From: Chelativorans alearensis
Lineage (GTDB): Bacteria > Pseudomonadota > Alphaproteobacteria > Rhizobiales > Rhizobiaceae
Assembly: GCF_010993735.1 (NCBI RefSeq)
Contig: NZ_WQNI01000015.1
Span: 49,456-113,455, forward strand
Direction: 5' to 3'
DNA length: 64,000 bases
In this document: positions 44,187-53,707 of the stretch, piece after piece
Layout of the letters: each line of letters starts with the position of its first letter
Position numbering within the stretch: the stretch's first letter is position 1
Made by a program: the position numbers and the translations under genes
Notes under the pieces: generated by a model
The model's database searches: none
The model's input: only the letters and a program-made list of their open reading frames with translations
What the model was told of the DNA's origin: nothing

Positions 44187-45574
44187 CACACCACCTCCAC
44201 AAGCATGGCACCGCCCTGCCCGCCGCCGATACACTCGGTGGCCATGCCGCGCTTGAGACCGAGGCGCCGCATGGCGTTGACGAGGTGCAGCACGATGCGG
44301 TTTCCACTCGTGCCAACGGGATGGCCGAGGCTGATCGCGCCGCCGTCGACGTTGAGCCGGTCGCGGGGGATAGCGCCGTAGGGCGCATCAAGGCCCAGTA
44401 CCTTGCGGCAGTATTCCTCGTCTTCCCAGGCTGCGAGGCAGGCAAGCACCTGCGCGGCGAAGGCCTCGTTGAGTTCCCAAAGGTCGATATCCTCGCGCGC
44501 AAGTCCCCGTCGCTCGGTCAGGGCGGTGCAGCACAATGTCGGCCCGAGCCCCATGATCGAGGGATCGAGGGCCGCCCACTCGCTGTCGACGATGCGCGCC
44601 AGCGGCTCAAGCTTATGCTTCTTCACCGCCTCTTCCGACGCCAGCACCACCCAGCTGGCGCCATCGGTGATCTGCGAGGAATTACCGGGTGTGACCTCGC
44701 CGTAGGGCTTCTCGAACGCCGGCTTGAGCTTGGCCAGCTTTTCCAGTGACGTGTCGGGACGCACGCCGTCGTCATGGTCGTAAAGCGTGCCGTCGCGGGC
44801 GACCGAGGCGATGACCTCACCTTTGAGATGACCCTCCGCCTGCGCCCGTGCCAGCCTCTGATGGCTCTCCAGCGCGTAGGCATCCGCCGCCTCGCGCGCA
44901 ATGCCGAAGGTATGGCCGATGACCTCCGCCGTCTGGCCCATGCCAAGGTCGGTGACGGGGTCCGTCAGCCCCCGTTCGAGGCCGATGACGGGCTTTGCCA
45001 TATCCGGCCGGAAGGCGCCGATGGCCGCCGCCCGCTCCCACGGCGTCTTGGCCATCGCGAAGCGGCCGAACCAGGCCGTGGCCTTACTCGACAGCACCAG
45101 CGGCGCATACGACAGTGCCTCCGCACCACCGGCAAGGATGAGGTCGGCCTTGCCGGCCTCGATAAGCCGGAAACCGTTGTCGATGGACAGCATGCCCGAG
45201 CCGCAGTTGATCTGCACGCTGAACGCCCGCGTGGCCTCGCCCATTCCGAGCCGGAGGGCGGCCACCCGCGCCGGGTTCATCTCGTCGGCGATGACATTCA
45301 CGCAGCCGAGGATGACGAAATCGAACTCCTCGGCCGCGAAAGGCTGGCGCGCAAGCAGCGGCCGGCCGCATTGCACGGCAAGGTCGACCGGCGTGAATGG
45401 GCCGGGCTTGCCGCGCGCCCGCAGAAAGGGCGTGCGCGCGCCGTCGATCAGGTAGACCGGCCGGCCCCGGTCTTGCAGTGCGCCGGAGCGGCCGCGCGTT
45501 GTAGGTTTCGCGGTGGATGCGCGGCGCGGGCTTCCGCGCCGTTGGGTTGTTTTTTCCTTGGGTACCTCAGCCAT
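44186..45574 (-). CDS. Acetyl-CoA acyltransferase (thiolase)
   Basis: The 462-residue thiolase has the acyl-accepting Cys124 in SVQINCGSGMLSIDNG, NVDGGAISLGHPVGTSGNR near the C-terminus and the second catalytic Cys in ATECIGGGQGGAM. The first 38 residues are a basic extension rich in Arg, Lys and Ser, longer than usual. It cleaves 3-ketoacyl-CoA, and is coupled to the downstream multifunctional gene. Confidence 0.93.
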   Translation of the reverse strand: MAEVPKEKTTQRRGSPRRASTAKPTTRGRSGALQDRGRPVYLIDGARTPFLRARGKPGPFTPVDLAVQCGRPLLARQPFAAEEFDFVILGCVNVIADEMNPARVAALRLGMGEATRAFSVQINCGSGMLSIDNGFRLIEAGKADLILAGGAEALSYAPLVLSSKATAWFGRFAMAKTPWERAAAIGAFRPDMAKPVIGLERGLTDPVTDLGMGQTAEVIGHTFGIAREAADAYALESHQRLARAQAEGHLKGEVIASVARDGTLYDHDDGVRPDTSLEKLAKLKPAFEKPYGEVTPGNSSQITDGASWVVLASEEAVKKHKLEPLARIVDSEWAALDPSIMGLGPTLCCTALTERRGLAREDIDLWELNEAFAAQVLACLAAWEDEEYCRKVLGLDAPYGAIPRDRLNVDGGAISLGHPVGTSGNRIVLHLVNAMRRLGLKRGMATECIGGGQGGAMLVEVV

Positions 45575-45894
45575 CGCTTGTCCCTGTTCGCCCGTCAGCC
45601 ACGCCGGAAGGATAAGGGCGTTTGCGGGGTTTGCCCACCGTGCAACGCCGCTGGCGCAACGCCGGGCGACCGAGCATCGTTCCTGTCGCGAATTGTCCGT
45701 TAGCTATCACAGCTCTCCCAGGAACCGTAAAAATGTCTTATTGGACCGGTTGGACAAGCCCTGCATACTAGGCTAGGTCATTGCCGGGGCGGGGCTTTTG
45801 AGGCCAACCCTGCGCGCGATCACAGGTCGCACCGGCGCGGCGGACGGATATTCGAGAAGGCGGCTCGTTCCGTGTTAGGCCGCCGGGAGGGAAT
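45575..45894. other. Divergent promoter region between thiolase and tamA
   Basis: About 320 nt separate the two divergent genes. No open frame here has a ribosome site or family match. Both promoters must lie here; no confident boxes or operator can be named. Confidence 0.5.
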
Positions 45895-47823
45895 TTGGGG
45901 AACCGCACCGCCGAGGCTCGACGCATTCTGCGCCCGTGCACGGCCGCGCTTTGCGCCGTGCTCGTTGCTGTACCCTTTCCGGCGGCAGCGCTGGAGATTT
46001 TCGGCCTGCGGCTTTTCGAGCGCCAGGATGCCGGCGAAGAAGAAGACGTCATCGGCACGCCGCAGCCCTACGAGGTGGAGTTCATCGTCGCCGGCGACAG
46101 GGACGACATCGAAAAGGCGCTGAAGGGCACCTCGAAGCTGTGGGCCGAGCGGGAGAAGCCGGCGTCGGGTGCGGCCGGCCTCCTCGTCAGGGCGCGTGGC
46201 GACTACCGCAGGCTCTTGGATGCACTCTATGCCCAGGCGCGTTATGGCGGCACCATCTCCATCACCATCGACGGCCGCGAGGTCGACGATCTTCAGCCCG
46301 ACGCCGAATTTGCAAGCCCCGCTAGAGTGCGCATCGCCGTCACTCCCGGTCCCCTCTTCCATTTCGCGGACGCCAGGATCGTCAACCAGGCGCCGCCGGC
46401 AAGCAACAGAAAAGACGTGGTAGCCGACCCCGCGCATGAAGGCTTCCGCGCCGGCGAGCCCGCCCCAAGCACCACCATCATCCGTGCCGGACACCTGGCC
46501 GTGGAGGCATGGCGGCAGCAGGGCTACGCCAAGTCGGACATTGTCGAACGCCGCATCGTCGCCGCCCATAACACGCAGACCATCAACGCCACGCTCGTCG
46601 TCGACCCAGGCGCGCACGCCGTCTTCGGCCCGGTCTCCGTCAGCGGCACGGAGCGCATAGACGCCGCCTTCGTCGCCCGTCAGACGGGAATCACGCCCGG
46701 CACCGAGTACGACCCGGACGACCTGAAGAAGGCGAGCGAGCGCCTCACCCGGCTCGAGGTCTTCCGCGCCGCGCGCATCGAGGAGGCCGAGGAGATCGGG
46801 CCCGGCGGAAGCCTGCCCATCCAGGTGACCGTGCAGGAACGCCTGCCGCGCCGCTTCGGCGTCGGCGGCTCCTACTCCACCGTCGACGGCTTCGGGCTGG
46901 AAGCCTTCTGGCTGCACCGCAACCTGTTTGGCCGCGCCGAGCGCCTGCGCATAGAGGGCAAGGTCGCCGGCATCGGCGAGACCATCGATCCGGCGGAGCT
47001 CACCTATCGCGTCGGCGCCACCTTCACCAAGCCCGGCATCTACACGCCTGATACGGATTTCATCGCCTCCGTCTTCGGCGACCGCGAGGTGCTCGACACC
47101 TATACGCGCACCGGCGTTTCTGGCGAGATCGGTTTTGCGCACCGTTTCTCGGACGAATTGTCGGCCCGTCTTTTCGCCACAGGTGGTTATGCCCAATTCG
47201 AGGACGATTTCGGAACCCGCGACTTTGTTACCGCCGGCTTTCTGGGCGGTATCACCTACGACACGCGCGACAACCCGACCGACGCCACGAGCGGCTTCTT
47301 CACCGAGCTCACGCTGGAGCCCTATTACGAGTTCAACTACGGCAACGCCGCCGCCCGCATCATTGCCGAAGCGCGCGCCTATTACAGCATCGATTCGGAG
47401 AGCCGCTTCGTCGTGGCCGGCCGCGCCAAGGTGGGGGCGCTGCTCGACCCGCCGGTCATCGAAACGCCGCCGGACAAGCTGTTCTTCGCCGGCGGCGGCG
47501 GTTCCGTGCGCGGCTATGCCTACCGCAGCATCGGCGTTGCAGTGCCGGACGGCGTTGCCGGCGGCCGCTCGCTCATCGAAGGCTCGGCCGAACTGCGCGT
47601 GCGCGTGACGCAAAATATCGGGGTCGTCGGCTTCGTCGACGCGGGTTATGTTGGCGCCGAGGCCTTCCCCGATTTCTCCGAAGACCTGCGCATCGGCGTC
47701 GGCGCGGGCTTGCGCTATCAGACCGGTTTCGGCCCCATCCGGCTCGACGTCGCCGTACCGTTGGATCGGGGACCGGACGACCCAAGCGCAGCTCTTTACG
47801 TTGGAATAGGACAGGCGTTTTGA
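45895..47823 (+). CDS. tamA: TamA, outer-membrane assembly protein
   Basis: The 642-residue protein starts at a TTG preceded by GGGAGG. A signal peptide (TAALCAVLVAVPFPAAA) is followed by POTRA domains up to about residue 310 and then a beta-barrel that starts RRFGVGGSYSTVDGFGLEAF. The barrel carries the BamA-superfamily lid motif GGGGSVRGYAYRS and ends in ALYVGIGQAF with a C-terminal Phe. TamA sits in the outer membrane and works with TamB, whose TTG start overlaps this stop. Confidence 0.93.
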   Translation: MGNRTAEARRILRPCTAALCAVLVAVPFPAAALEIFGLRLFERQDAGEEEDVIGTPQPYEVEFIVAGDRDDIEKALKGTSKLWAEREKPASGAAGLLVRARGDYRRLLDALYAQARYGGTISITIDGREVDDLQPDAEFASPARVRIAVTPGPLFHFADARIVNQAPPASNRKDVVADPAHEGFRAGEPAPSTTIIRAGHLAVEAWRQQGYAKSDIVERRIVAAHNTQTINATLVVDPGAHAVFGPVSVSGTERIDAAFVARQTGITPGTEYDPDDLKKASERLTRLEVFRAARIEEAEEIGPGGSLPIQVTVQERLPRRFGVGGSYSTVDGFGLEAFWLHRNLFGRAERLRIEGKVAGIGETIDPAELTYRVGATFTKPGIYTPDTDFIASVFGDREVLDTYTRTGVSGEIGFAHRFSDELSARLFATGGYAQFEDDFGTRDFVTAGFLGGITYDTRDNPTDATSGFFTELTLEPYYEFNYGNAAARIIAEARAYYSIDSESRFVVAGRAKVGALLDPPVIETPPDKLFFAGGGGSVRGYAYRSIGVAVPDGVAGGRSLIEGSAELRVRVTQNIGVVGFVDAGYVGAEAFPDFSEDLRIGVGAGLRYQTGFGPIRLDVAVPLDRGPDDPSAALYVGIGQAF

Positions 47824-50800
47824 CCCGGCTTCTGCTCGCCCTTCTCCTTTTTCTCGCGGCCCTTCCGGCAGCCGCGCAGGATGCTGCGCAAAGCCCGGAC
47901 GAGGAGCGCTCGCTCTTCCTCTCCTTCATCGAGAACCGGATTTCCACGTCCAATCGCCGCATCCGCATCCGCGGTATCCAGGGCGCCCTTTCCTCCCAAG
48001 CTTCCATTGCCGAAATTACCATCGCCGACCGCGAGGGCGTGTGGCTGCGCATAGAAAACGCCTCCATAGAATGGAGCCGCACCGCCCTCATCCTGCGTCA
48101 GCGGCTGGAGATCGGGCGGCTTGCCGCCGACTCCATAGAGGTCACCCGCCGCCCGCTGCCCGCCGAAGGCCTGCCGTCGCCCGAGGCACGCTCCTTTGCC
48201 GTTCCGGAGCTGCCGATTGCCATCAATCTCGCGCAGCTCGAAGTTCCCAATATCTCCTTCGGCAGGGATGTCTTTGGCCTCGAATCCGTCATATCCACCG
48301 AAGGCCGGCTGCGGTTGGAAGGAGGCTCGCTCGACACGGCGCTCGAGATCGAGCGCCTGGACGGCCCCGGCGGACACCTTTCGCTGACGGCGGCTTATGC
48401 CAACGACACGGGCGAGCTCAATCTCGACCTGGCGTTGGTGGAACCGCAGAACGGCGTCGTGGCCAACGTGCTCAACATCGAGGGCCGCCCGCCGCTCTCC
48501 CTTACGCTGGCCGGCGCCGGCCCGGTGGAGAATCTCGACCTGTCGCTTTCGCTCGCTGCCGCCGGGCAACCCGCCCTTTCCGGCGTGGCCCAATTCCGCG
48601 AACAGCAGGAAGGTATCGGCTTCACGGTCGATGTCGGCGGCCCCATCGTCAGGCTGGTCCCTGCCCGCTTCCGCGCCTTCTTCGGCGACGAGACCACACT
48701 GCAGGCCTCGGGCGTCGCCAGAAGCGGCGGCGGCCTGTCGCTCGAAACCTTCAGCCTCTCCAGCGCCGCCCTGGAAGTCGAAGCCTCCGCCGAGACGGCG
48801 AGCGATGGCTTCCTGACCAGGCTTTCGCTCGATGCCGGCATCGCCGACCCGCAGGGCGAGCGGGTTTTGCTGCCGGTAAGCGGCGGCCAGTCATTCGTCC
48901 GCTCGGTAAGGCTGACCGCCAGCTACGGCGAGACGGGCGAGGACTGGCAGGCAGTGCTCGACATCGACGACCTGCAGAGTGGCGGCTTCGCTGCCGGGAA
49001 CACCAACCTCACCATTGGCGGCGAGGCCGCCAACCTTTCCGAACCCGCCGAGCGCCGGATCACCTTCGACCTGCAGGGCGCGCTGGAGGGCATCGTCGCA
49101 GACCGCGCCGACATCGCCGAAGCCCTCGGCCAAACCATCCGGCTCAGCGCCAACGGCGCCTGGCGCGCTGGCCAGCCGCTTTCGCTTGCCGCCGCCCGGC
49201 TTGCCGGGCACAGCTTCGCGGCCACGCTGTCCGGTGAAGTCTCCGACCTCGCTTTCCGCGGCGACATCGGCCTGGAGGCGGCAAACATCGCCCCCTTCTC
49301 CGGCCTTGCCGGACGGGAGCTCGGCGGCAGCCTCGATCTTTCGGCGAGCGGCGAGGTACGGCCTATCAGCGGCGCCTTCGACCTCACGCTCGACAGCCGG
49401 GCGAACGAGCTTCGCATCGGCATCCCCGCCGCCGACGCATTGCTTGGCGGCTTGACCCGCATGACCGGCCGGCTGGGGCGCAGCACGGAGGGCTTCACGG
49501 CGGACAACTTCCGCGTCGCAAACGAGCAGATCGAGCTGACGGCGGACGGCACCTTCGCCACCGAAGAGGCCGATTTCCGCTTCAACGGCGCCGTCGCCGA
49601 TCTCGCGCTTATCAACGACCGTGCCGCGGGCCGCTTGACGGCCAACGGCCGTGCCACGGGCAGCGCCGGCGAACTCGCCCTCTCCCTTCGCGCCCAGGTC
49701 CCGAACGGCCGGCTCCTCGACAAGCAGCTCACGGAAGCGGTGATCGGTTTTGAAGGAACGCTTGAGGATCAAGCGCTCTCCGGGCGCATCACGGGCGAGG
49801 CCTTCCTCGACGGCATGCGCGCGAACCTGCAAACGGAGGTGGCGCTTGCGGAGGGAGAGCGCCGACTGAGCGGCATCGACTTCACCGCCGGCGGCGCGCG
49901 GCTGACGGGCGACGTCGCCCAGGGGAGCGACGGGCTCCTTACCGGTGAACTTGACCTTGATGCCGCCAACATCTCAACCGCTGCCGCCTTATTCCTGACT
50001 GAGGCGAGCGGTGCCGCCGAGGCCGCGCTCTCGCTGGAACCGCGGGAGGGCGAGCAGTATCTCGCGCTCAACGCCACGCTGCGCAACATCGTGGCCGAAC
50101 AGCTGTCGCTGCAAAGCGCCGACATTAAGGCAACTGTCGCCGACCTTTTCGGCGTGCCGGCAGTCGAAGGAACGGTCGCGGCCGCGGACCTTGCCGTCGC
50201 CGGCATCGACGTGGCCAGGCTCAACGCCACCGCAGAAACCAGCGGCGGGGCTACCGCCTTTTCAGCTGAGGCAGCACTCGCCAACGGCACGGATATCGCC
50301 GCCCGCGGCGGACTTGAGCCGCAGGATGGCGGCTATACGGTCTCGCTCGAAGAAGCCTCTCTCATCCAAGGCGATATATCGGCACGCCTTCTGCGGCCGG
50401 CATCGCTCAGCGTCCGCGGCGACACTGTCGCCTTCGAGCCCGTGGAGATCGACGTCGCCGGCGGTCGGGTCACGGCCGAGGGCGAGATCGGCCGGGCGCT
50501 CGACGTGGCGCTGTCGCTCGACGCCGTGCCGCTTTCCATCGCCAACACCGTCCGCCCCGACCTGGCGCTCGGCGGAACGCTGAACGGGCAAGCCACCATC
50601 TCCGGCACGCGCGAAGCGCCCCAGGCCTCCTTCACGCTCACCGGGCGCAACATCGTCGCCGCAGCCCTTCGCCAGGCCGGCGTCGCCTCGCTCAGCGTCG
50701 ATGCCACCGGCACGACCCGCAACGAAATCCTGACAGTCGACGCCCAGGTGATGAGCCCCGGAGGCTTGAGGGCCACGCTTGCCGGCGATGTGCCGCTTGG

Positions 50801-52424
50801 CGAGGGCGCGCTGGCGCTCGATGCCGAGCTTCAGGCCTTTCCTCTCTCGCTTCTCAACGCGCGGATGCCCAACCAGGATCTTGGTGGCACGCTCACCGGC
50901 TCGGCCCGCGTGACGGGGAGCCTCGCCGACCCACGGGCCAATTTCGACTTGCGCACCGGCGCCTTCACCGCCCGGGCTCTCGCCGCCTTCGGCGCAGTCC
51001 CCCTCAATGTCGCCGCCTCCGGCCGCTTCGCCCAAGGCGTGGTGACGCTCGGCGAGGTGACGGCCACCGGCCCGGCCGGCCTTTCCGTCTCCGCCAACGG
51101 CCGCGTCCCGCTCTCAGGAAGCGGGTTGGCCGTGGACGCTCGCGGAAACATCCCTCTGACGCTTGCAAACCGCCTCCTTGCCGACCGTGGCGCGCAGTTG
51201 AGGGGGACCGCTATCGTCGAAGCGCATGTCGGCGGCAGCCTCGCCAATCCGGCGATCCGGGGAACGGTGTCGATCGCGGATGCCGCCGCCATCGACCCGA
51301 TGACCAATCTGCGGCTGAACTCCATCCGCGTTGAGGCCGGCATCAGCGGCGACACCGTTGCCATCCGCTCCGCTTCGGCGGCGTTTGCCGGCGGCGGCAC
51401 GGTCTCCCTCTCGGGCACGGTCTCGACCAGCGCCGCGGCCGGCTTTCCCGCCGATCTCGCCATCCGCCTCGACGAGGCACGCTATACGGATGGCGAATTG
51501 GTGACGGCCACCGCGAGCGCGGCGCTGACGCTCAGTGGGCCGCTCACCCGCGATCCCCTGCTTTCCGGCAACGTCACCTTGAGCCGCGTCGAGATCGCCG
51601 TTCCGGAGCATTTCGGCGGCAGCGTTGCCGAGATCGACGTTCAACATGCCGATCCACCGCCGGCGGTACGTCAGACCCTGCACCGGGCGCGCGCCGACGA
51701 CGGCACGCCCGTGCCCAGCGGCCGGCCGAGCGTGCTGCGCCTGGACGTAACCGTTGACGCGCCGACGCGCATTTTCGTGCGCGGACGCGGGCTCGACGCG
51801 GAGCTCGGAGGCTCGGTGCGGCTGACGGGGCCGATTACTTCCGTGCAGCCCATCGGCGGCTTCCAGCTCATCCGCGGGCGGTTGTCCATCCTCGCCCAGC
51901 GCATCACCTTCGACGAAGGTACGGTGAGCCTGATAGGCGACCTCGACCCGCAGCTCGACTTCGTCGCCCGCTCGGAGCGTCGTGACATCACGGTCTTCAT
52001 CACCGTCAGGGGCCGGGTCTCCGACCTTGCGATCCGCTTTTCCTCACAGCCGGAGCTGCCGGAGGACGAGGTGCTGGCGCGCCTCATCTTCAACCGCAGC
52101 GTGAACGAGCTGTCGCCCCTGCAGCTTGCCCAGCTTGCCGCGGCGGCGGCCGAGCTTGCCGGTGGCGCCGAGACCTCCCTTCTAGGCTCGCTCAGAGGCG
52201 CGACCGGCCTCGACGAACTCGACGTGATCACCGACGGGGATGGCAATGTGGGCGTGCGCGCCGGCCGCTACATCCAGGAAAACGTCTATCTCGGTGTGGA
52301 GACCGGCTCCGGCGGCACCACGCGCGGCACCATCAATCTCGACATCACCGAAGACCTGAAGGCACGCGGCGCGGTCGGCACCGATGGCGAGAGCATCGGC
52401 ATCTTCTACGAGAAAGATTACTGA
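47820..52424 (+). CDS. tamB: TamB translocation/assembly module
   Basis: The 1534-residue protein begins at a TTG inside the tamA stop and has a signal anchor (LLLALLLFLAALPAAAQ). The body is a long run of short beta repeats, as in the bridge-like AsmA/TamB group. The C-terminal TamB (DUF490) domain begins near residue 1200 and includes ITFDEGTVSLIGDLDPQLDF and GRYIQENVYLGVETGSGGTT. TamB spans the periplasm and carries proteins or phospholipids to the outer membrane. Confidence 0.94.
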   Translation: MTRLLLALLLFLAALPAAAQDAAQSPDEERSLFLSFIENRISTSNRRIRIRGIQGALSSQASIAEITIADREGVWLRIENASIEWSRTALILRQRLEIGRLAADSIEVTRRPLPAEGLPSPEARSFAVPELPIAINLAQLEVPNISFGRDVFGLESVISTEGRLRLEGGSLDTALEIERLDGPGGHLSLTAAYANDTGELNLDLALVEPQNGVVANVLNIEGRPPLSLTLAGAGPVENLDLSLSLAAAGQPALSGVAQFREQQEGIGFTVDVGGPIVRLVPARFRAFFGDETTLQASGVARSGGGLSLETFSLSSAALEVEASAETASDGFLTRLSLDAGIADPQGERVLLPVSGGQSFVRSVRLTASYGETGEDWQAVLDIDDLQSGGFAAGNTNLTIGGEAANLSEPAERRITFDLQGALEGIVADRADIAEALGQTIRLSANGAWRAGQPLSLAAARLAGHSFAATLSGEVSDLAFRGDIGLEAANIAPFSGLAGRELGGSLDLSASGEVRPISGAFDLTLDSRANELRIGIPAADALLGGLTRMTGRLGRSTEGFTADNFRVANEQIELTADGTFATEEADFRFNGAVADLALINDRAAGRLTANGRATGSAGELALSLRAQVPNGRLLDKQLTEAVIGFEGTLEDQALSGRITGEAFLDGMRANLQTEVALAEGERRLSGIDFTAGGARLTGDVAQGSDGLLTGELDLDAANISTAAALFLTEASGAAEAALSLEPREGEQYLALNATLRNIVAEQLSLQSADIKATVADLFGVPAVEGTVAAADLAVAGIDVARLNATAETSGGATAFSAEAALANGTDIAARGGLEPQDGGYTVSLEEASLIQGDISARLLRPASLSVRGDTVAFEPVEIDVAGGRVTAEGEIGRALDVALSLDAVPLSIANTVRPDLALGGTLNGQATISGTREAPQASFTLTGRNIVAAALRQAGVASLSVDATGTTRNEILTVDAQVMSPGGLRATLAGDVPLGEGALALDAELQAFPLSLLNARMPNQDLGGTLTGSARVTGSLADPRANFDLRTGAFTARALAAFGAVPLNVAASGRFAQGVVTLGEVTATGPAGLSVSANGRVPLSGSGLAVDARGNIPLTLANRLLADRGAQLRGTAIVEAHVGGSLANPAIRGTVSIADAAAIDPMTNLRLNSIRVEAGISGDTVAIRSASAAFAGGGTVSLSGTVSTSAAAGFPADLAIRLDEARYTDGELVTATASAALTLSGPLTRDPLLSGNVTLSRVEIAVPEHFGGSVAEIDVQHADPPPAVRQTLHRARADDGTPVPSGRPSVLRLDVTVDAPTRIFVRGRGLDAELGGSVRLTGPITSVQPIGGFQLIRGRLSILAQRITFDEGTVSLIGDLDPQLDFVARSERRDITVFITVRGRVSDLAIRFSSQPELPEDEVLARLIFNRSVNELSPLQLAQLAAAAAELAGGAETSLLGSLRGATGLDELDVITDGDGNVGVRAGRYIQENVYLGVETGSGGTTRGTINLDITEDLKARGAVGTDGESIGIFYEKDY

Positions 52425-52756
52425 GATCCCCGCCGCTTAACGCGCGGTGCTCCATCTTCCTGCTTTTCCGCATTATGCGTACGTCAGGTGGTTCCACCTG
52501 ACTGCAAACGCTGGACAAAAAAATGCCGGCGCAGACGCCGGCACCCGGCACGCAATTGTGGGGTTGGGGGGGCGGGGGGAGTGCGTGCCGTCGACCCCCA
52601 AACGCGCAAAGCATGCAAAGGTTCCCCCTGGAGAAAAAAAAAGATCAAAAAAAATCGTGGCACCGTCGACAGGGCGGGAACGGCGGTAAGCCGAAGCGTG
52701 GGAACCGCCCTGCCCCCTTACGTGTTCAAGCAACGGGCGGCACCGGAGGCACACAG
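52425..52756. other. Intergenic region with low-complexity tracts
   Basis: The region has G-rich (52559-52581) and A-rich (52629-52652) tracts and one hairpin (52524-52543). No reading frame with a family match crosses it, apart from the extension upstream of the next gene, which is not needed for that gene. Confidence 0.6.
52524..52543 (-). terminator. Hairpin with a T-tract on the minus strand only
   Basis: tgccggcg (52524-52531) pairs with cgccggca (52536-52543). Seven A bases precede it on the plus strand, so it reads as a terminator only on the minus strand, although tamB is plus strand. Confidence 0.5.
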
Positions 52757-53101
52757 ATGGCCGACGAGGCACTGAGGATTTACCGGCTGATACCGGATGC
52801 GGCCGAGACAGACCCCAACTGGGATCTGGCGGAACCGGCGGGGGAAGTGATCGTGCGCGCGCGCTCGGCCGCCGACGCGCGCATTATCGCGGCGGAGGCG
52901 GAAGTCGATTTCCTCGACATCCCGGCCAAACCCGGCGACGGCGTATCGACCAGCTTCGCCAGCGCGTTCCGCGACGATAGGCTGTACCGTGTGGTCGAGG
53001 ACGACAGCGGCACCTTCCCCCGCGCGGGCCCGCGCGGCATCTTGAAGGGTCCTACCCGCCACGACCCGCTCACCCATACGCCCGACGAAGAGGGACGTTA
53101 G
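52757..53101 (+). CDS. Conserved small protein, unknown function
   Basis: The 114-residue product starts MADEALRIYRLIPDAAETDP with CGGAGGCACACAG before the ATG. It contains GEVIVRARSAADARIIAAEA, a repeat-like alpha/beta segment, and many Asp and Pro residues. There is no signal peptide or membrane span. Its 3' end overlaps the convergent Cys-rich gene by 4 nt. I recognise no family. Confidence 0.75.
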   Translation: MADEALRIYRLIPDAAETDPNWDLAEPAGEVIVRARSAADARIIAAEAEVDFLDIPAKPGDGVSTSFASAFRDDRLYRVVEDDSGTFPRAGPRGILKGPTRHDPLTHTPDEEGR

Positions 53102-53334
53102 GAAGCCCTGTCCTTCAGTTCCTCCACACCCTCCTGAGCGGCGCAGTGGGCGCAGCAGAAGATCACACCACCCTTCTCCACGCCATGGCCGACGACACGG
53201 CAGCCGCAATGGGAACACAGCGGGGCCAAGGCGTGGATGGCGCACTCGAAACTGTCGAAGATATGGGTCTCGCCAGCCATCTCGACCTTGAAGGCCTTGT
53301 CGTACTCGTTTCCGCAAACTTCGCAGCGCGCCAT
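53098..53334 (-). CDS. Small Cys/His-rich metal-binding protein
   Basis: The 78-residue product has nine Cys and several His. It opens MARCEVCGNEYDKAFKVEMA, has DSFECAIHALAPLCSHCGCR in the middle and ends with FCCAHCAAQEGVEELKDRAS. CxxC pairs and CCAHC indicate one or two zinc sites, in the style of a zinc ribbon or a bacterial metallothionein. The ATG has AAGGAGG upstream. The exact family is not certain. Confidence 0.8.
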   Translation of the reverse strand: MARCEVCGNEYDKAFKVEMAGETHIFDSFECAIHALAPLCSHCGCRVVGHGVEKGGVIFCCAHCAAQEGVEELKDRAS

Positions 53335-53445
53335 GGCAACCTCCTTCTCATGAACCTTGCGGGGGAAACGGCGCGCAGCGTCAGCGGTTCCCGAGGGGCC
53401 GAGACTATGCCAAAAGAAAGGGAAAGATTGGCCCCGAAGGGAGTT

Positions 53446-53521
<76 letters not shown>

Positions 53522-53707
53522 AACCGCGCCGGCAGCCCCACTCTTCCTCGAACCGTCCAGACCGAGGAGAGTCATCGGCAGCCGCCTTGCGAATGCCGGG
53601 CTCATTAGCGTGTTTGGCGTGGGCTTGCAAGCCCGTTGAATGCCGGTACGCGGAAAGGCCGTCTGCCCGGCGCGCCGGCCTCGATATGGGGCGCCGGGAT
53701 GGCAGTT

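Noticed and set aside
42117..44381. 754-residue plus-strand frame
   Set aside because: It is antisense to the beta-oxidation gene.
45820..47613. 597-residue minus-strand frame
   Set aside because: It is antisense to tamA, whose barrel and lid motifs are clear.
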